DNA of 64,000 nucleotides from Gammaproteobacteria bacterium (GCA_030426265.1 JAUHYP010000004.1:1-64000), one strand, 5' to 3'. Counted from the first letter of the stretch, positions 44,472 to 53,446 are shown. The notes: generated by a model not told the origin, from the letters alone. Numbers and translations are program-made.

Positions 44472-45785
44472 ATGAAACAGTCCATCAGTGTTTTCGGCCT
44501 GGGCTATGTCGGCTGCGTCAGCGCCGCCTGCCTGGCCAAGGCCGGCCACGACGTGATCGGCGTGGACATCAACCCGGAAAAGGTCCGCCTCATCAGTGAC
44601 GAGGGCCGCTCGCCCATCATCGAGCCGGGGCTGGAGCCGCTGATCCACGAGATGACCCGGTCTGGCGCCCTGCGCGCCACGACCTCGTGCCGGGAGGCGA
44701 TCGCGCAATCGGATCTGGCCTTCGTCTGTGTCGGCACGCCCGGTGATATCAATGGGCAACTGAACCTGGACGCCCTGCAGCGCGTCTGCCGGGAAATCGG
44801 TGAAGCCCTTCGCGAGCGCGAACGGCCCTTCACCGTGGTGGTGCGCAGCACCATGCTTCCGGGCACGCTGGACAACACGGTCCGGTCCGCCCTGCTCGAA
44901 GGCGCCGGCGAGGCCTTCGAGCCGCGGTTGCGCCTGGCGATCAATCCGGAATTCATCCGGGAAGGCTCCGCCCTGAAGGACTTCGATGCGCCGCCGTTCA
45001 CCCTGGTCGGCTGCGAAGACGTGGCCACCGCGGACCTGTTGCGGCTCGTGTACCGGAGCGTCGATGCGCCCTTCGTGCATACCCGCATCAGCACTGCCGA
45101 GATGGTCAAGTACGCCTGCAATGCGTTTCACGCCCTGAAGGTGTGTTTCGCCAATGAAATCGGCGACAGCTGCGACGCCCTCGGTGCGGATGCGCAGGAA
45201 GTGATGAACATTTTCTGCATGGACGACAAACTCAACGTCTCGCCCGCCTACCTGCGTCCGGGTTTCGCCTTCGGCGGCTCCTGCCTGCCCAAGGACGTGA
45301 AGGCCCTGTTGTACGCGGCGCATCATGCGGACGTGGGCGTGCCGGTGCTCGACGCGATTCTTCCCTCCAATCGGGCCCAGATCCAGAAGGGCATCGACGC
45401 CATCCTGGCGACGGGGAAGAGGCGGATCGGCATGGTGGGCCTGGCGTTCAAGCCCAACACCGACGACCTGCGGGAGAGCCCGCTGGTCACCCTGGTGGAA
45501 GCGCTCATCGGCAAGGGCATGGACCTGCGCATTCTCGATCGCAACGTCTCCCTGGCCAGCCTCACCGGCGCCAACCGGCAGTACATCATCGAGGAGATTC
45601 CGCACATTTCCTCACTGATGTGCGAACGGCCCGAGGACCTGATCGAACATGCCGAGGTGCTGGTGATCGGGACGGACAACCAGGATGCAGAGAAGATCTG
45701 CGCCCAGGCCCGCCCGGACCAGGTCATCGTCGATCTCACGCGAAGCGCCCGGGGCAAGCGGTCCTCGGCGCGGAAGGCGGCCTGA
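44472..45785 (+). CDS. Nucleotide-sugar 6-dehydrogenase, GDP-mannose dehydrogenase (AlgD)-like
   Basis: A 437-residue NAD-dependent dehydrogenase. It has the N-terminal Rossmann VFGLGYVGCVSAACLAKAGH, FVCVGTP, VVVRSTMLPGT, NPEFIREGSALKDFDAPPFT, the catalytic cysteine in FAFGGSCLPKDV, and a C-terminal LAFKPNTDDLRESPLVTLVE. As I remember AlgD, the matches extend through EVMNIFCMDDKLN and the DRNV/ANRQYI segment, closer than to UDP-glucose dehydrogenases. It would make GDP-mannuronate by two oxidations. This predicts an acidic sugar in the polysaccharide and gives the neighbouring amidotransferases and lyase a target. Substrate choice is inference. Confidence 0.87.
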   Translation: MKQSISVFGLGYVGCVSAACLAKAGHDVIGVDINPEKVRLISDEGRSPIIEPGLEPLIHEMTRSGALRATTSCREAIAQSDLAFVCVGTPGDINGQLNLDALQRVCREIGEALRERERPFTVVVRSTMLPGTLDNTVRSALLEGAGEAFEPRLRLAINPEFIREGSALKDFDAPPFTLVGCEDVATADLLRLVYRSVDAPFVHTRISTAEMVKYACNAFHALKVCFANEIGDSCDALGADAQEVMNIFCMDDKLNVSPAYLRPGFAFGGSCLPKDVKALLYAAHHADVGVPVLDAILPSNRAQIQKGIDAILATGKRRIGMVGLAFKPNTDDLRESPLVTLVEALIGKGMDLRILDRNVSLASLTGANRQYIIEEIPHISSLMCERPEDLIEHAEVLVIGTDNQDAEKICAQARPDQVIVDLTRSARGKRSSARKAA

Positions 45786-45812
45786 GCAGGGCGCCTTCGC
45801 ATTTCGGCGGTC

Positions 45813-47453
45813 ATGTCACTCTTCCGGCTCAGCCTCCTGGTCTGCCTGGCGTTCCTGGCCGGCTGTGAATCGGGACGGTTGAAGGGGACGCCTGACGCCA
45901 CTGCCGAGTTGCCGAGAGAGCAGGTGCGCCTGGATGTGAGTTCGCCGGGGCGTGTCATACGGGTGGCCGCCGACGCGGACCTCCAGGCCGCGCTCGTGGC
46001 GGCGCAACCGGGTGACACCATCGAACTCGAGGCGGGCGCGACCTTTACCGGTCCATTCGTTCTGCCGCACAAGGCGGCGTCGGAGGGCGAGGCGCCGCCG
46101 GCCAGCGATTCGCCCTGGATCACGCTCCGTCCGGGGCCGGCTGCGCATTCGCTGCCTGCGGCCGGTACGCGCGTGACGCCCTCCGATGCGCCGGCGATGG
46201 CCCGCCTGGAATCGAGCAAGAGCGCGGTCCTGACGACTGCTCCAGGCGCCAGTCACTACCGATTCATCGGTATCGAGTTCGGTCCGGGTCCGCACTGGCT
46301 GAAGTCGGAATCCGGCGCCTCCATCAACGGTCTGGTATGGCTGCACAGCGGCAGCGCCTCTCCGGACGACATCCCCCATCACTTCATTTTCGAACGCTGC
46401 CTGTTCGCCGGCGAATCCACGGTCGGCACCCGCCGCGGGCTGGTCGTGAACTCCGCCCACACGGCCGTCGTGGACTCCCATTTTTCCGACTTCAAGATGG
46501 TCGGAGAAGACGCGCAGGCCATCGTCGGCTGGGCGGGCCCCGGGCCGTTTCTGATCCGCAACAACTACCTGGAAGGCTCCGGCGAGAACGTGATGTTCGG
46601 CGGTGGCGATCCGCCGATCGAAGGCCTGGTGCCGTCGGACATCGAGATCATCGGCAATCACTTCGCCAAGCCCCTGGACTGGCAGGAGGGACACCCGGAT
46701 TTCGAAGGAACGCGCTGGTCCGTGAAGAACCTGTTCGAACTGAAGAATGCACAGCGCGTGCTGGTGGACGGCAACCTGCTCGAGTACAACTGGCCGGAAT
46801 CCCAGAACGGCTTCGCCATCCTGTTCACGGTGCGCAACCAGGACGGCGATGCGCCGTGGTCTGTCGTCCGCGACGTGACCTTCAGCAACAACGTGGTCCG
46901 GCACGTGGCCAGCGCATTCAACATTTCCGGATTCGACGACCATCACCAGAGCCAGCAGACGCAGCGGATCGTCATCCGCAACAACCTGTTCGAGGACGTC
47001 GGCGGCACCTGGGGGAAGGGCGACCTGTTCCAGGCGCTGGACGGCGTGGCCAACCTGACCATCGAACACAACACGGCCCGCCATACCGGCAGAATCCTGG
47101 TGGGAGAAGGGCGTGTGAGCCACAACTTCAGGTTCTCCAACAACATCGTCTTCCACAACGAATACGGCATCGTGGGCACGGACATCACGCCGGGAAGGTA
47201 TTCGCTGGACCACTACTATCCCGATGCCGTCTTCGCGGGCAACCGGATCATCGGCGGCGCCCGCCAGGGGTACCCGCGGGGAAATGTCTTCCCCAGGGAG
47301 GCGGGGGCGCCGAGAGAGGAAGCGGCAAAGGAACGCAATGCGAAACACCCGGGCAAGGCCCTGGCCGGGGTGAACTTCGACACGCTGTGCGGGGCCCTGT
47401 CCGTCACCGAGCGGCTTGAGGTCTGCTCGACCGGCGAGGCCAGTGCGCCATGA
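45813..47453 (+). CDS. Right-handed parallel beta-helix lipoprotein
   Basis: A 546-residue exported protein. The signal LFRLSLLVCLAFLAGC has a lipobox (LAGC), so it is probably a lipoprotein. The body has repeated beta-helix coils: TIELEAGATFTGPFVLP, HYRFIGIEF, HFIFERCLF, FLIRNNYLEGSGENVMFG, IEIIGNHF, RIVIRNNLFEDV, NLTIEHNTARHTGRI and FRFSNNIVFHNEYG. The fold is that of pectate, chondroitinase-B and alginate lyases or C5-epimerases, but I cannot assign catalytic residues. It overlaps the GT2 gene downstream by four bases. A periplasmic or outer-membrane polysaccharide-processing role fits the operon. Confidence 0.8.
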   Translation: MSLFRLSLLVCLAFLAGCESGRLKGTPDATAELPREQVRLDVSSPGRVIRVAADADLQAALVAAQPGDTIELEAGATFTGPFVLPHKAASEGEAPPASDSPWITLRPGPAAHSLPAAGTRVTPSDAPAMARLESSKSAVLTTAPGASHYRFIGIEFGPGPHWLKSESGASINGLVWLHSGSASPDDIPHHFIFERCLFAGESTVGTRRGLVVNSAHTAVVDSHFSDFKMVGEDAQAIVGWAGPGPFLIRNNYLEGSGENVMFGGGDPPIEGLVPSDIEIIGNHFAKPLDWQEGHPDFEGTRWSVKNLFELKNAQRVLVDGNLLEYNWPESQNGFAILFTVRNQDGDAPWSVVRDVTFSNNVVRHVASAFNISGFDDHHQSQQTQRIVIRNNLFEDVGGTWGKGDLFQALDGVANLTIEHNTARHTGRILVGEGRVSHNFRFSNNIVFHNEYGIVGTDITPGRYSLDHYYPDAVFAGNRIIGGARQGYPRGNVFPREAGAPREEAAKERNAKHPGKALAGVNFDTLCGALSVTERLEVCSTGEASAP

Positions 47454-48643
47454 ACCTGGCGGAGGTGGCTTTCTGGTCCGGCGCCCTGATGCTCGGGTAC
47501 ACCTACCTGGGCTATCCCCTGATCGCGGCGCTGCGCTCCCGCATCGAAGGCCGGCCTTCCATCAAGGGCGCGATCGAACCCCGGGTCAGCATCCTGGTCG
47601 TGGCGCACAACGAGGCATCCCGCATCACCCGTCGCATCGAGAACCTGCTGGACCTCGACTACGATCCGGCACGTCTCGAAATCGTCATCGCCTCCGATGG
47701 CTCCACCGACGACACGGTCGCACGGGCCAATGCCTTTCGTGACCGCGGGGTGAGCGTGGTCTCATTCGAGCAGAACCGCGGCAAACCATCGGTCCTGAAT
47801 GACGTCATTCCCGGGTTGGCGGGTGAACTGGTGGTGCTCATGGACGTTCGCCAGCGGATTGCCGGCGATGCGGTGCGACGACTGGTGGAGAACTTCGCGG
47901 ACCCGGAAGTCGGCGCCGTGAGTGGCGAACTGGTCCTGACGGGGCACGACGACGAAGGCGAAGGGCTCGAAGGTGTCGGCTTCTATTGGCGGTACGAAAA
48001 ATTCATTCGACTCCGGGAAAGCCGGGTCGATTCCACCGTTGGCGCCACCGGCGCGCTCTACGCACTGCGCCGGTCGCTGTTCCGGCCGATTCCTGTGGGC
48101 ACCTTGCTCGACGATGTGTTGATTCCCATGCACGTGGTGCGCCAGGGCTTCCGGGTGCTGTTCGAGCCTGCGGCGACCGCGAGCGAAGCCCTGTCACCGG
48201 AGTCCAGCGTCGAGTTTGCCCGCAAGGCGAGAACCATCGCAGGCAACTTCCAGCTCTTCGCATCGCAACCCTGGTTGCTGGTTCCGGGGACCAACCGGCT
48301 GTGGTTCGCGACCGTGTCGCACAAGGTCCTTCGACTGCTGTGCCCGTTCTTTCTGTTGCTGGTGCTGGTGACGAATCTCGCGCTGCTCGACCGGGGGTTC
48401 TACCAGTTTTCCGGCCTGCTCCAACTGGCTTTCTACGGGTCGGCGCTGTGGGTGAGCAGGGCGCCGGGCCTTGCCGCCTGGGGGCTGCTGTTTTCGGTGC
48501 CCCATGCGTTTTGCCTGCTCAATGCCGCCACGGTGGTGGGCTTCTACCGGTTCGTCTCTGGGCGCCAGCAGGTGACGTGGTCGCACTCAGGACATCGGGA
48601 GGGGGTTCGGGGAAGACCCGGGCCAGTGGACGGAATCCACTGA
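47450..48643 (+). CDS. Membrane glycosyltransferase, GT2 family
   Basis: A 397-residue protein. An N-terminal membrane segment (WSGALMLGYTYLGYPLIAAL) precedes a GT-A catalytic domain (RVSILVVAHNEASRI, VIASDGSTDDTV, NRGKPSVLN, VVLMDVRQRI, VSGELVLTG, VGATGALYALRRSLF, LLDDVLIPMHVVRQGFRVLF). Three or four C-terminal membrane segments follow. The DGS and ED/DD-like residues are present; the QxxRW motif of processive synthases is not. Last gene of the EPS operon. Its final codons overlap the terminator-like hairpin. Confidence 0.88.
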   Translation: MNLAEVAFWSGALMLGYTYLGYPLIAALRSRIEGRPSIKGAIEPRVSILVVAHNEASRITRRIENLLDLDYDPARLEIVIASDGSTDDTVARANAFRDRGVSVVSFEQNRGKPSVLNDVIPGLAGELVVLMDVRQRIAGDAVRRLVENFADPEVGAVSGELVLTGHDDEGEGLEGVGFYWRYEKFIRLRESRVDSTVGATGALYALRRSLFRPIPVGTLLDDVLIPMHVVRQGFRVLFEPAATASEALSPESSVEFARKARTIAGNFQLFASQPWLLVPGTNRLWFATVSHKVLRLLCPFFLLLVLVTNLALLDRGFYQFSGLLQLAFYGSALWVSRAPGLAAWGLLFSVPHAFCLLNAATVVGFYRFVSGRQQVTWSHSGHREGVRGRPGPVDGIH

Positions 48644-48649
48644 CCCGGG
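48617..48649. terminator. Hairpin at the end of the EPS operon, between convergent genes
   Basis: CCCGGG plus CAGTGGA pairs with TCCACTG plus CCCGGG around a CGGAA loop, with one internal mismatch. It overlaps the GT2 stop and lies 26 bases before the converging stop at 48675. There is no T run, so any termination would rely on the stem or work with Rho. Confidence 0.55.
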
Positions 48650-48674
48650 GTGGCGACGAGCGTGGTGTCGGGCC

Positions 48675-50822
48675 CTAGGGCTCGATGTGGCCGAAGCGCA
48701 TCGGCCCATATTCGCGCGGCACATACGCCGGGATCGGGCCTCCTGCGGGCGGGGTGACCCGGATCTGCAGGATTTCCTCCTGGTCCACGGCGCCCTTCAT
48801 CATTGCGTTCTCGATCTCGCTGCGGCGCCCGAACAGTCGGGCGTACGCGCGCAGCGGGTACTCGGGCCTGACCACGCGTGAATAGAGCCGGGTGCCGTTG
48901 CGGGTGTAGCTGACCTCGCCATCGCGGACGCTGATACGCATCCGGTCGCCGTTCCTGACATGCGACTCGGCGCGGAACAGTCCATTCTCCCGAATCTGCA
49001 CATAGCCGCCTTCGATGCGCATGGAGAAATCGATGTGCCCCGCACGGGTGCCGTCCATGATCGTCGAGAGACCGATGGAGTGGCGTTGTTGTGCGTCGCC
49101 CACGGTGAACTCCAGGTAAGCCTTGCCGCCGGTGATCACCCGGTAGGACTCAGCGCCTGAATCCTCGCAACCGTTACAGCCGCCGGACTTGCGCAGGCTG
49201 TCGTTCTGCACCCTGGCGTTGATCCGTTCCACCCAGGTCACGCTGTGGGGCGTGGCGGGGGCTTGCGGCTCGGGCTCCGGCTCGGGTTCCGGTTCGGGTT
49301 CCGGCTCGGGTTCCGGCTCGGGTTCCGGCTCGGGTTCCGGCTCGGGCTCCGGCTCGGGTTCCGGCTCGGGTTCCGGCTCGGGTTCCGGTTCGGGTTCCGG
49401 CTCGGGCTCCGGCTCGGGTTCCGGTTCAGGCTCCGGCTCAGGTTCCGGCTCGGGCTCCGGCTCCGGTGGAGGCGTGGTGCTCCCACCGTTCAAGAGGTGG
49501 TCCGGTACCTTGACCATGAAGGCATCCAGCCGGGATCCCCCCATGTTGCTGGTCCAGATGAAATACTTGCCGGTGACGTCGACGTTGCCTTTCGGGGATT
49601 TTCCGTAATCGTCACTGCCGCCGCTGGCGTTCAGGTCCGTCAGGACCGGGGCGACCACGAGCGTGTCCTCGCTGCCATCCAGACTGAAACAGATGATCTC
49701 GTTCGAATGGGCGGACACCCGGCGGTTCGCGCTGCTGCCGCAGGCGAACTGGTCCTCGGGCGCAACACCGCGAAGGCTGTTGCCGTGGGTGACATGCGCA
49801 GGCGCCTGCACGTTCCAGTCATTGTTGTGATAGACGCGAGTGCCACGCAGGGTGCTGTCCGAGAAATCCCAGAGCAACTGCGTGTTGGCCTGGTTGGCCC
49901 AGTTGTCCTGCGCGATCATGTAGCCATGGCCGAGGTCGGAGTGCCCCGCGGCGCCGTTCTGATCCAGGATCACACGTTCCTGGAGCGTATCGACGTTGAT
50001 GACGCGGTTGTCTTCACCGTAGCGTCCGTCGACATCCTCCTTGATGACCAGCCATTTCCCGCTCTTGTCGATCTGGCACTCGTCGAAGCCGCCCTCCTTG
50101 GGGAAAAACTCCAGTTCGTTGGTGGTTTCCTTGTACACCACGCAACCGAGGTCGTTGTAGTTGTTGCTGTTCTTCAGCGTGGCCGAGTGCACCCGATCGT
50201 CGTCACTGGAGTGCGCCTGCCAGATCACGTAGCCGCTTCCCATCAGGGAGGTCACGTTGAACACGGTCTCGAACTGGCGGCTGAACACGTCGTACCGGCG
50301 CAGCCTGGCGCCGTCGGTGAAGTACAGGACGCTGGGCAGGGTGCCGCTGAAGTACAGGCCTTCCGCGTTCGCCCAGCTCATGTCCTGGTTGGACGCGAAA
50401 ACGGCGCCCAGCGGATCGATCTGGTCGGTCAGCTTGTTGTAAGCGAACAGGGACGGGCCGCCGCCACCTTGCGATCGCCTCAGGCCCACGAGGATCAGCA
50501 TCGTGTCCTCGCCGACATGATTGTTCGTGTTGCGCCAGTAGGAATAACCGACGTAGTGGACGCAGTCGCCGCCCCCGCAATCGCTCGGGTTGGTCAATCG
50601 GAACCCGTGCGTGTTGTAGGGCGCCGGGAACGTGAACCGTCCACGGTTGGGCAGAAGGCTGTTGATCTGCGTCCGGCTGAGGGGAGCTCGGCTTTGCGCG
50701 TTACCCGGGTTTTCCAGGAAACCGCCCGGAGCGTCCGCAGCGAACACAGCGCCGGACGCGAAACACGAAAGCCAGAATGTGCCCACGCACAGTGCGTGGC
50801 GAATGGGTCGGGGCAACCTCAT
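48675..50822 (-). CDS. Secreted protein: propeller-like N-domain, long Pro-Glu repeat linker, C-terminal beta domain
   Basis: A 715-residue exported protein. The ATG at 50822 has AAGGAA seven bases upstream; a TTG directly before it is also open. A signal peptide ([20 protein letters not shown]) is followed by about 415 residues with WD/beta-propeller character ([50 protein letters not shown]). Residues about 451-519 are some 34 Glu-Pro pairs. The C-terminal 190 residues form a beta-rich domain ([21 protein letters not shown] with likely disulfide, [20 protein letters not shown]). The linker would be rigid and acidic and could span the cell wall or matrix. It may bind polysaccharide. No known family named with confidence. 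Confidence 0.75.
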   Translation of the reverse strand: MRLPRPIRHALCVGTFWLSCFASGAVFAADAPGGFLENPGNAQSRAPLSRTQINSLLPNRGRFTFPAPYNTHGFRLTNPSDCGGGDCVHYVGYSYWRNTNNHVGEDTMLILVGLRRSQGGGGPSLFAYNKLTDQIDPLGAVFASNQDMSWANAEGLYFSGTLPSVLYFTDGARLRRYDVFSRQFETVFNVTSLMGSGYVIWQAHSSDDDRVHSATLKNSNNYNDLGCVVYKETTNELEFFPKEGGFDECQIDKSGKWLVIKEDVDGRYGEDNRVINVDTLQERVILDQNGAAGHSDLGHGYMIAQDNWANQANTQLLWDFSDSTLRGTRVYHNNDWNVQAPAHVTHGNSLRGVAPEDQFACGSSANRRVSAHSNEIICFSLDGSEDTLVVAPVLTDLNASGGSDDYGKSPKGNVDVTGKYFIWTSNMGGSRLDAFMVKVPDHLLNGGSTTPPPEPEPEPEPEPEPEPEPEPEPEPEPEPEPEPEPEPEPEPEPEPEPEPEPEPEPEPEPEPEPEPEPEPQAPATPHSVTWVERINARVQNDSLRKSGGCNGCEDSGAESYRVITGGKAYLEFTVGDAQQRHSIGLSTIMDGTRAGHIDFSMRIEGGYVQIRENGLFRAESHVRNGDRMRISVRDGEVSYTRNGTRLYSRVVRPEYPLRAYARLFGRRSEIENAMMKGAVDQEEILQIRVTPPAGGPIPAYVPREYGPMRFGHIEP
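49267..49470 (-). repeat. 34 tandem hexamers encoding (Glu-Pro)n
   Basis: The plus strand shows 34 units of GGYTCS (ggctcg, ggttcc and relatives) without interruption, encoding Glu-Pro pairs on the minus strand. Synonymous third positions vary, so the protein pattern and not only slippage has been kept. Confidence 0.95.
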
Positions 50823-51186
50823 CAATTACTTCCTTGTAAATAGACTGGGTTGAAGTAAATGCGGTACAAGCTGAAAGCGCGTCAGCATGGACCGGTACAG
50901 TAACTCGTGACAATTCCCCTGTCATGCAACAATTAAGTTCCGTTTGTGCAACGAAAATGTAAATTTTCGGTTAATCAACCTCGAAATACCCCTGATTCGC
51001 TGGTTTTCCCGGAATCTGCCGTACCGGGATTGGTGGTTTTACCCGATGTTTTTCCGATTCTTACCCCATGTTGCGCGGGGCGCTGCCTGCGTACCATGCT
51101 CGGTGCACAGGAACATATTCACTGGGTCGGGAGTAGGGAGGACTCTTGCAGCAGGTCACGAATGACCGTGAAGGGGGGAACATGAA
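50823..51186. promoter_or_regulatory. Divergent AT-richer intergenic region
   Basis: It separates the secreted-protein gene (leftward) from the RsbT-like gene (rightward) and contains no gene. A minus-strand promoter candidate has ATGACA (50925 to 50920), a 17-base spacer and TACTGT (50902 to 50897). Inverted repeats are listed separately; a further 6-bp stem pairs 51007-51012 with 51024-51029. Confidence 0.4.
50952..50969. repeat. Inverted repeat, possible operator
   Basis: CGAAAAT, four bases (gtaa), ATTTTCG: a perfect 7-bp dyad in the middle of the divergent region, extended by AAC/GTT flanks with one bulged base. It is a good candidate for a regulator-binding site. Confidence 0.4.
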
Positions 51187-51711
51187 TTGTCCAACTACGG
51201 GTCGAACGCCGCATCCGCGGCATCGGACAGTCCTCAGGCGGCCTGGCAGAGCAACAGCTTCCTGCAATCGCTTCAGCGACAGACGCCTCTTTCGCTCGAG
51301 CCTGTTGTGGGCGACGGGCAATTCAGAATTTCGATCCTCGACCGCGAGGATATCGTCAGGGCCCGGCAATCCGGGCGAATGCTGGCGGAGCAGCTGGGAT
51401 GTTCCGGAAGCCGTGTCGCCCTGGTCATGACGGCCATTTCCGAACTCGCCAGGAACATCATCATGCATGCCGGGACCGGTGAAATTCTGCTCACGTGTTC
51501 GGGCAAGGGTTTGAAAAAAGGGATAAAAGTGATCGCGAAGGACAAGGGTCCAGGCATTGCCGACGTGTCCCGTCTGTTCGAGCGTCCCAACGGCGGCGCG
51601 GGCTGCAGCGGCCTGGGTCTGACCGGACTCAGGCTGGTCATGGATCACTTCAGCATCGACAGCCAGCCGGGCGCCGGCACCCTGGTCACCTGCGAAGTCC
51701 TGGCGGATTGA
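51187..51711 (+). CDS. RsbT-like anti-sigma-type ATPase (HATPase_c, GHKL fold)
   Basis: A 174-residue cytoplasmic protein with the GHKL ATPase boxes in order: N box ISELARNIIMHA, G1 DKGPGIAD, and G2 GCSGLGLTGLRLVMD. The layout matches RsbT/anti-sigma serine kinases of the stressosome type. TTG at 51187 is the only start in frame, because a TGA lies at 51169, and GGGGGG precedes it. An out-of-frame ATG at 51182 sits between the two. It may phosphorylate an STAS-domain partner or switch a phosphatase; no partner gene is in the window. It opens a run of regulators next to the EPS locus. Confidence 0.82.
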   Translation: MSNYGSNAASAASDSPQAAWQSNSFLQSLQRQTPLSLEPVVGDGQFRISILDREDIVRARQSGRMLAEQLGCSGSRVALVMTAISELARNIIMHAGTGEILLTCSGKGLKKGIKVIAKDKGPGIADVSRLFERPNGGAGCSGLGLTGLRLVMDHFSIDSQPGAGTLVTCEVLAD

Positions 51712-51859
51712 ACCGCCGTGCTCGAACCCCTTTGAGCCCATCGAGGAGCATCCAGACGAAGTTCCCATCCCCATAGAACTGCACCTGGCCTGCCTGGCCG
51801 GTGACTTTCCAGGATCGGGCGCGTCCGCGTCCGGCTGGTGCAAACTGTTGAATTAATAC

Positions 51860-51865
51860 TATACT
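51860..51865 (+). promoter_or_regulatory. Candidate -10 element upstream of the sensor kinase
   Basis: TATACT lies 52 bases before the sensor-kinase ATG in a locally AT-rich stretch of the 206-base gap after the RsbT-like gene. The -35 region is poor. It could drive the kinase/regulator pair separately. Confidence 0.3.
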
Positions 51866-51917
51866 GGGGTTTGTTCTACCAAACTCTAGGGGATTTCCAC
51901 AGTGGGCACGAGGGGAT

Positions 51918-52805
51918 ATGCCCAGTCAGGATAAACAGCGTCATCCTGATTCGGGAGACTTGAAGCCTGTCAGTCGGGTCGTTCGTGGACTCAGGTCCAG
52001 GGACACTTTCACTATCGGGACCAATAACCGTGCGTCTTCGCCGCAAGGGCGTGAAGGCGTGCAGTTGGACGTGGCCGTCGATAACGACCGCTTCACTACT
52101 TGTCTCGGGGACATCGTCAATCGACGCACGCGCAGCGAACAGGCACGGCCCGCGACGGACGACACCGCGAACGATGCCCACGCTGCGATCGGGCGCCTGT
52201 TCGAAGCCCAGGAAGAAATTTCCCGACGCATTGCCCAGAGCCTTCACGACGAAGCCTCCCAGATGCTCGCCATCGTGTACCTCGAGCTGGCGAGTATCGC
52301 GCGCAAGAGCCCCGCACCGACCTCGGACCGGATCGATCGTGTGATCGAGCTGCTCGACGCCATGTGCGAGCAGATTCGCGGGCTGTCCCACGAACTGCAC
52401 CCGATGGTCCTGGAGCAGCATGGGCTGCAGCCGGCCCTGAACCAGCTCGCCAAGGGGGTGAGCAAACGTTCAGGCCTGGAAGTGAAGGTGGACTGCGGGG
52501 TGACGGACCTGCCTCCCGCCATCGAGGTGGCGGTGTACCGGGTGGTCCAGGAAGCGCTGACGAACGTCATGCGCCATGCCGCCGCCAGCATGGTGGAGGT
52601 CAGGGTCTGGAGAACTGACGAAAGAATTCACTGCTCCGTCCGGGATGACGGCATCGGCTATCAGCCGGCGAAGCAGGAATCGGAAGGTGGCTGCGGGTTG
52701 GGGCTCGTTGGCATCTACGAAAGGGTCGATTCGCTGGGAGGGGAATGCCACATCCTCTCCGGCAATCGAAAGGGGATGGAACTGAAAATGGGGATACCGC
52801 TATGA
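51918..52805 (+). CDS. Soluble NarL-type sensor histidine kinase (HisKA_3 + HATPase_c)
   Basis: A 295-residue protein without membrane segments. After about 90 uncharacterised residues comes the dimerisation/phosphoacceptor helix EEISRRIAQSLHDEASQMLA, with the phosphorylated histidine in LHDE. The ATPase domain has an N box VVQEALTNVMRHA, RDDGIGY and GGCGLGLVGIYERV. The domain order is that of NarX/DegS-type kinases. The N-terminal part has no recognised sensor domain, so the signal is unknown and probably cytoplasmic. Its stop overlaps the ATG of the response regulator, its evident partner. Confidence 0.9.
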   Translation: MPSQDKQRHPDSGDLKPVSRVVRGLRSRDTFTIGTNNRASSPQGREGVQLDVAVDNDRFTTCLGDIVNRRTRSEQARPATDDTANDAHAAIGRLFEAQEEISRRIAQSLHDEASQMLAIVYLELASIARKSPAPTSDRIDRVIELLDAMCEQIRGLSHELHPMVLEQHGLQPALNQLAKGVSKRSGLEVKVDCGVTDLPPAIEVAVYRVVQEALTNVMRHAAASMVEVRVWRTDERIHCSVRDDGIGYQPAKQESEGGCGLGLVGIYERVDSLGGECHILSGNRKGMELKMGIPL

Positions 52806-53446
52806 ACAGCATGAACAAACCGACGTGTGTCATCGCCGATGACCACCGGATGTTCCGGCAGGCCATCAGGCTGTTGCTGGAAGAAGAAGGGTTCGAGGTC
52901 CTTGGGGAAGCCTCGGACGGACATGAAGCCGTCAAGCTGGTGAAGACTCATTCACCGCAGCTCGCGCTCCTGGACTATGGCATGCCACTGCTCAACGGGG
53001 CTTCCGCCGCCGAGGAGATCCAGAAGCGTTCGCCCGGGACGCAGGTCGTCCTGTTGACCATGTACGACGACGAGACCTTCGCCCTGGAGGCCGTCAAGTG
53101 CGGGGTGCGGGGCTATGTGCTCAAGCAGCAGGCCGCCCAGGAACTGGCCGGCGCGCTGCGTCACGTGCTGAGCGGCTCCATCTACCTCAGCCCCAGCATT
53201 TCCGAATCCGTGGTCGAGGCCCTGGTGTCGAAGAAGGAACAGCCGGGCGATCTGCTCACGGCGCGGGAAAAGCAGGTGCTGCAGCTGATCGCCGAAGGCA
53301 ACACCACGAAGGACATCGCGGCCCTGCTGCACCTGAGTGTCAAGACGGCCGAATCACACCGCTCGAACATCATGAACCGACTCGATGTTCACAACGTGGC
53401 CAGCCTGGTGCGTTACGCCATCCGTCGGGGGATGATCGAAGCCTGA
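52802..53446 (+). CDS. NarL/LuxR-family response regulator
   Basis: A 214-residue DNA-binding regulator. The receiver has the acidic pair in CVIADDHRMF, phosphoacceptor aspartate in LALLDYGMPLLNG, threonine in VVLLTMYDDE and lysine in GYVLKQQAA, all canonical. A LuxR helix-turn-helix follows (LTAREKQVLQLIAEG, TTKDIAALLHLSVKTAESH). The ATG at 52802 overlaps the kinase stop (ATGA), which fixes the start. It is phosphorylated by the kinase upstream. Proximity suggests targets among the EPS or secreted-protein promoters, but no binding sites are identified. Confidence 0.92.
   Translation: MNSMNKPTCVIADDHRMFRQAIRLLLEEEGFEVLGEASDGHEAVKLVKTHSPQLALLDYGMPLLNGASAAEEIQKRSPGTQVVLLTMYDDETFALEAVKCGVRGYVLKQQAAQELAGALRHVLSGSIYLSPSISESVVEALVSKKEQPGDLLTAREKQVLQLIAEGNTTKDIAALLHLSVKTAESHRSNIMNRLDVHNVASLVRYAIRRGMIEA

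Noticed and set aside
49267-49470. Regular repeats that could suggest a CRISPR array or satellite
   Set aside because: Units are 6 bases with no spacers, and they stay in frame within a coding sequence.
49189-49608. A Ser-Gly repeat open frame on the plus strand
   Set aside because: It is the antisense of the Glu-Pro hexamer repeats and lies within a convincing secreted-protein gene.
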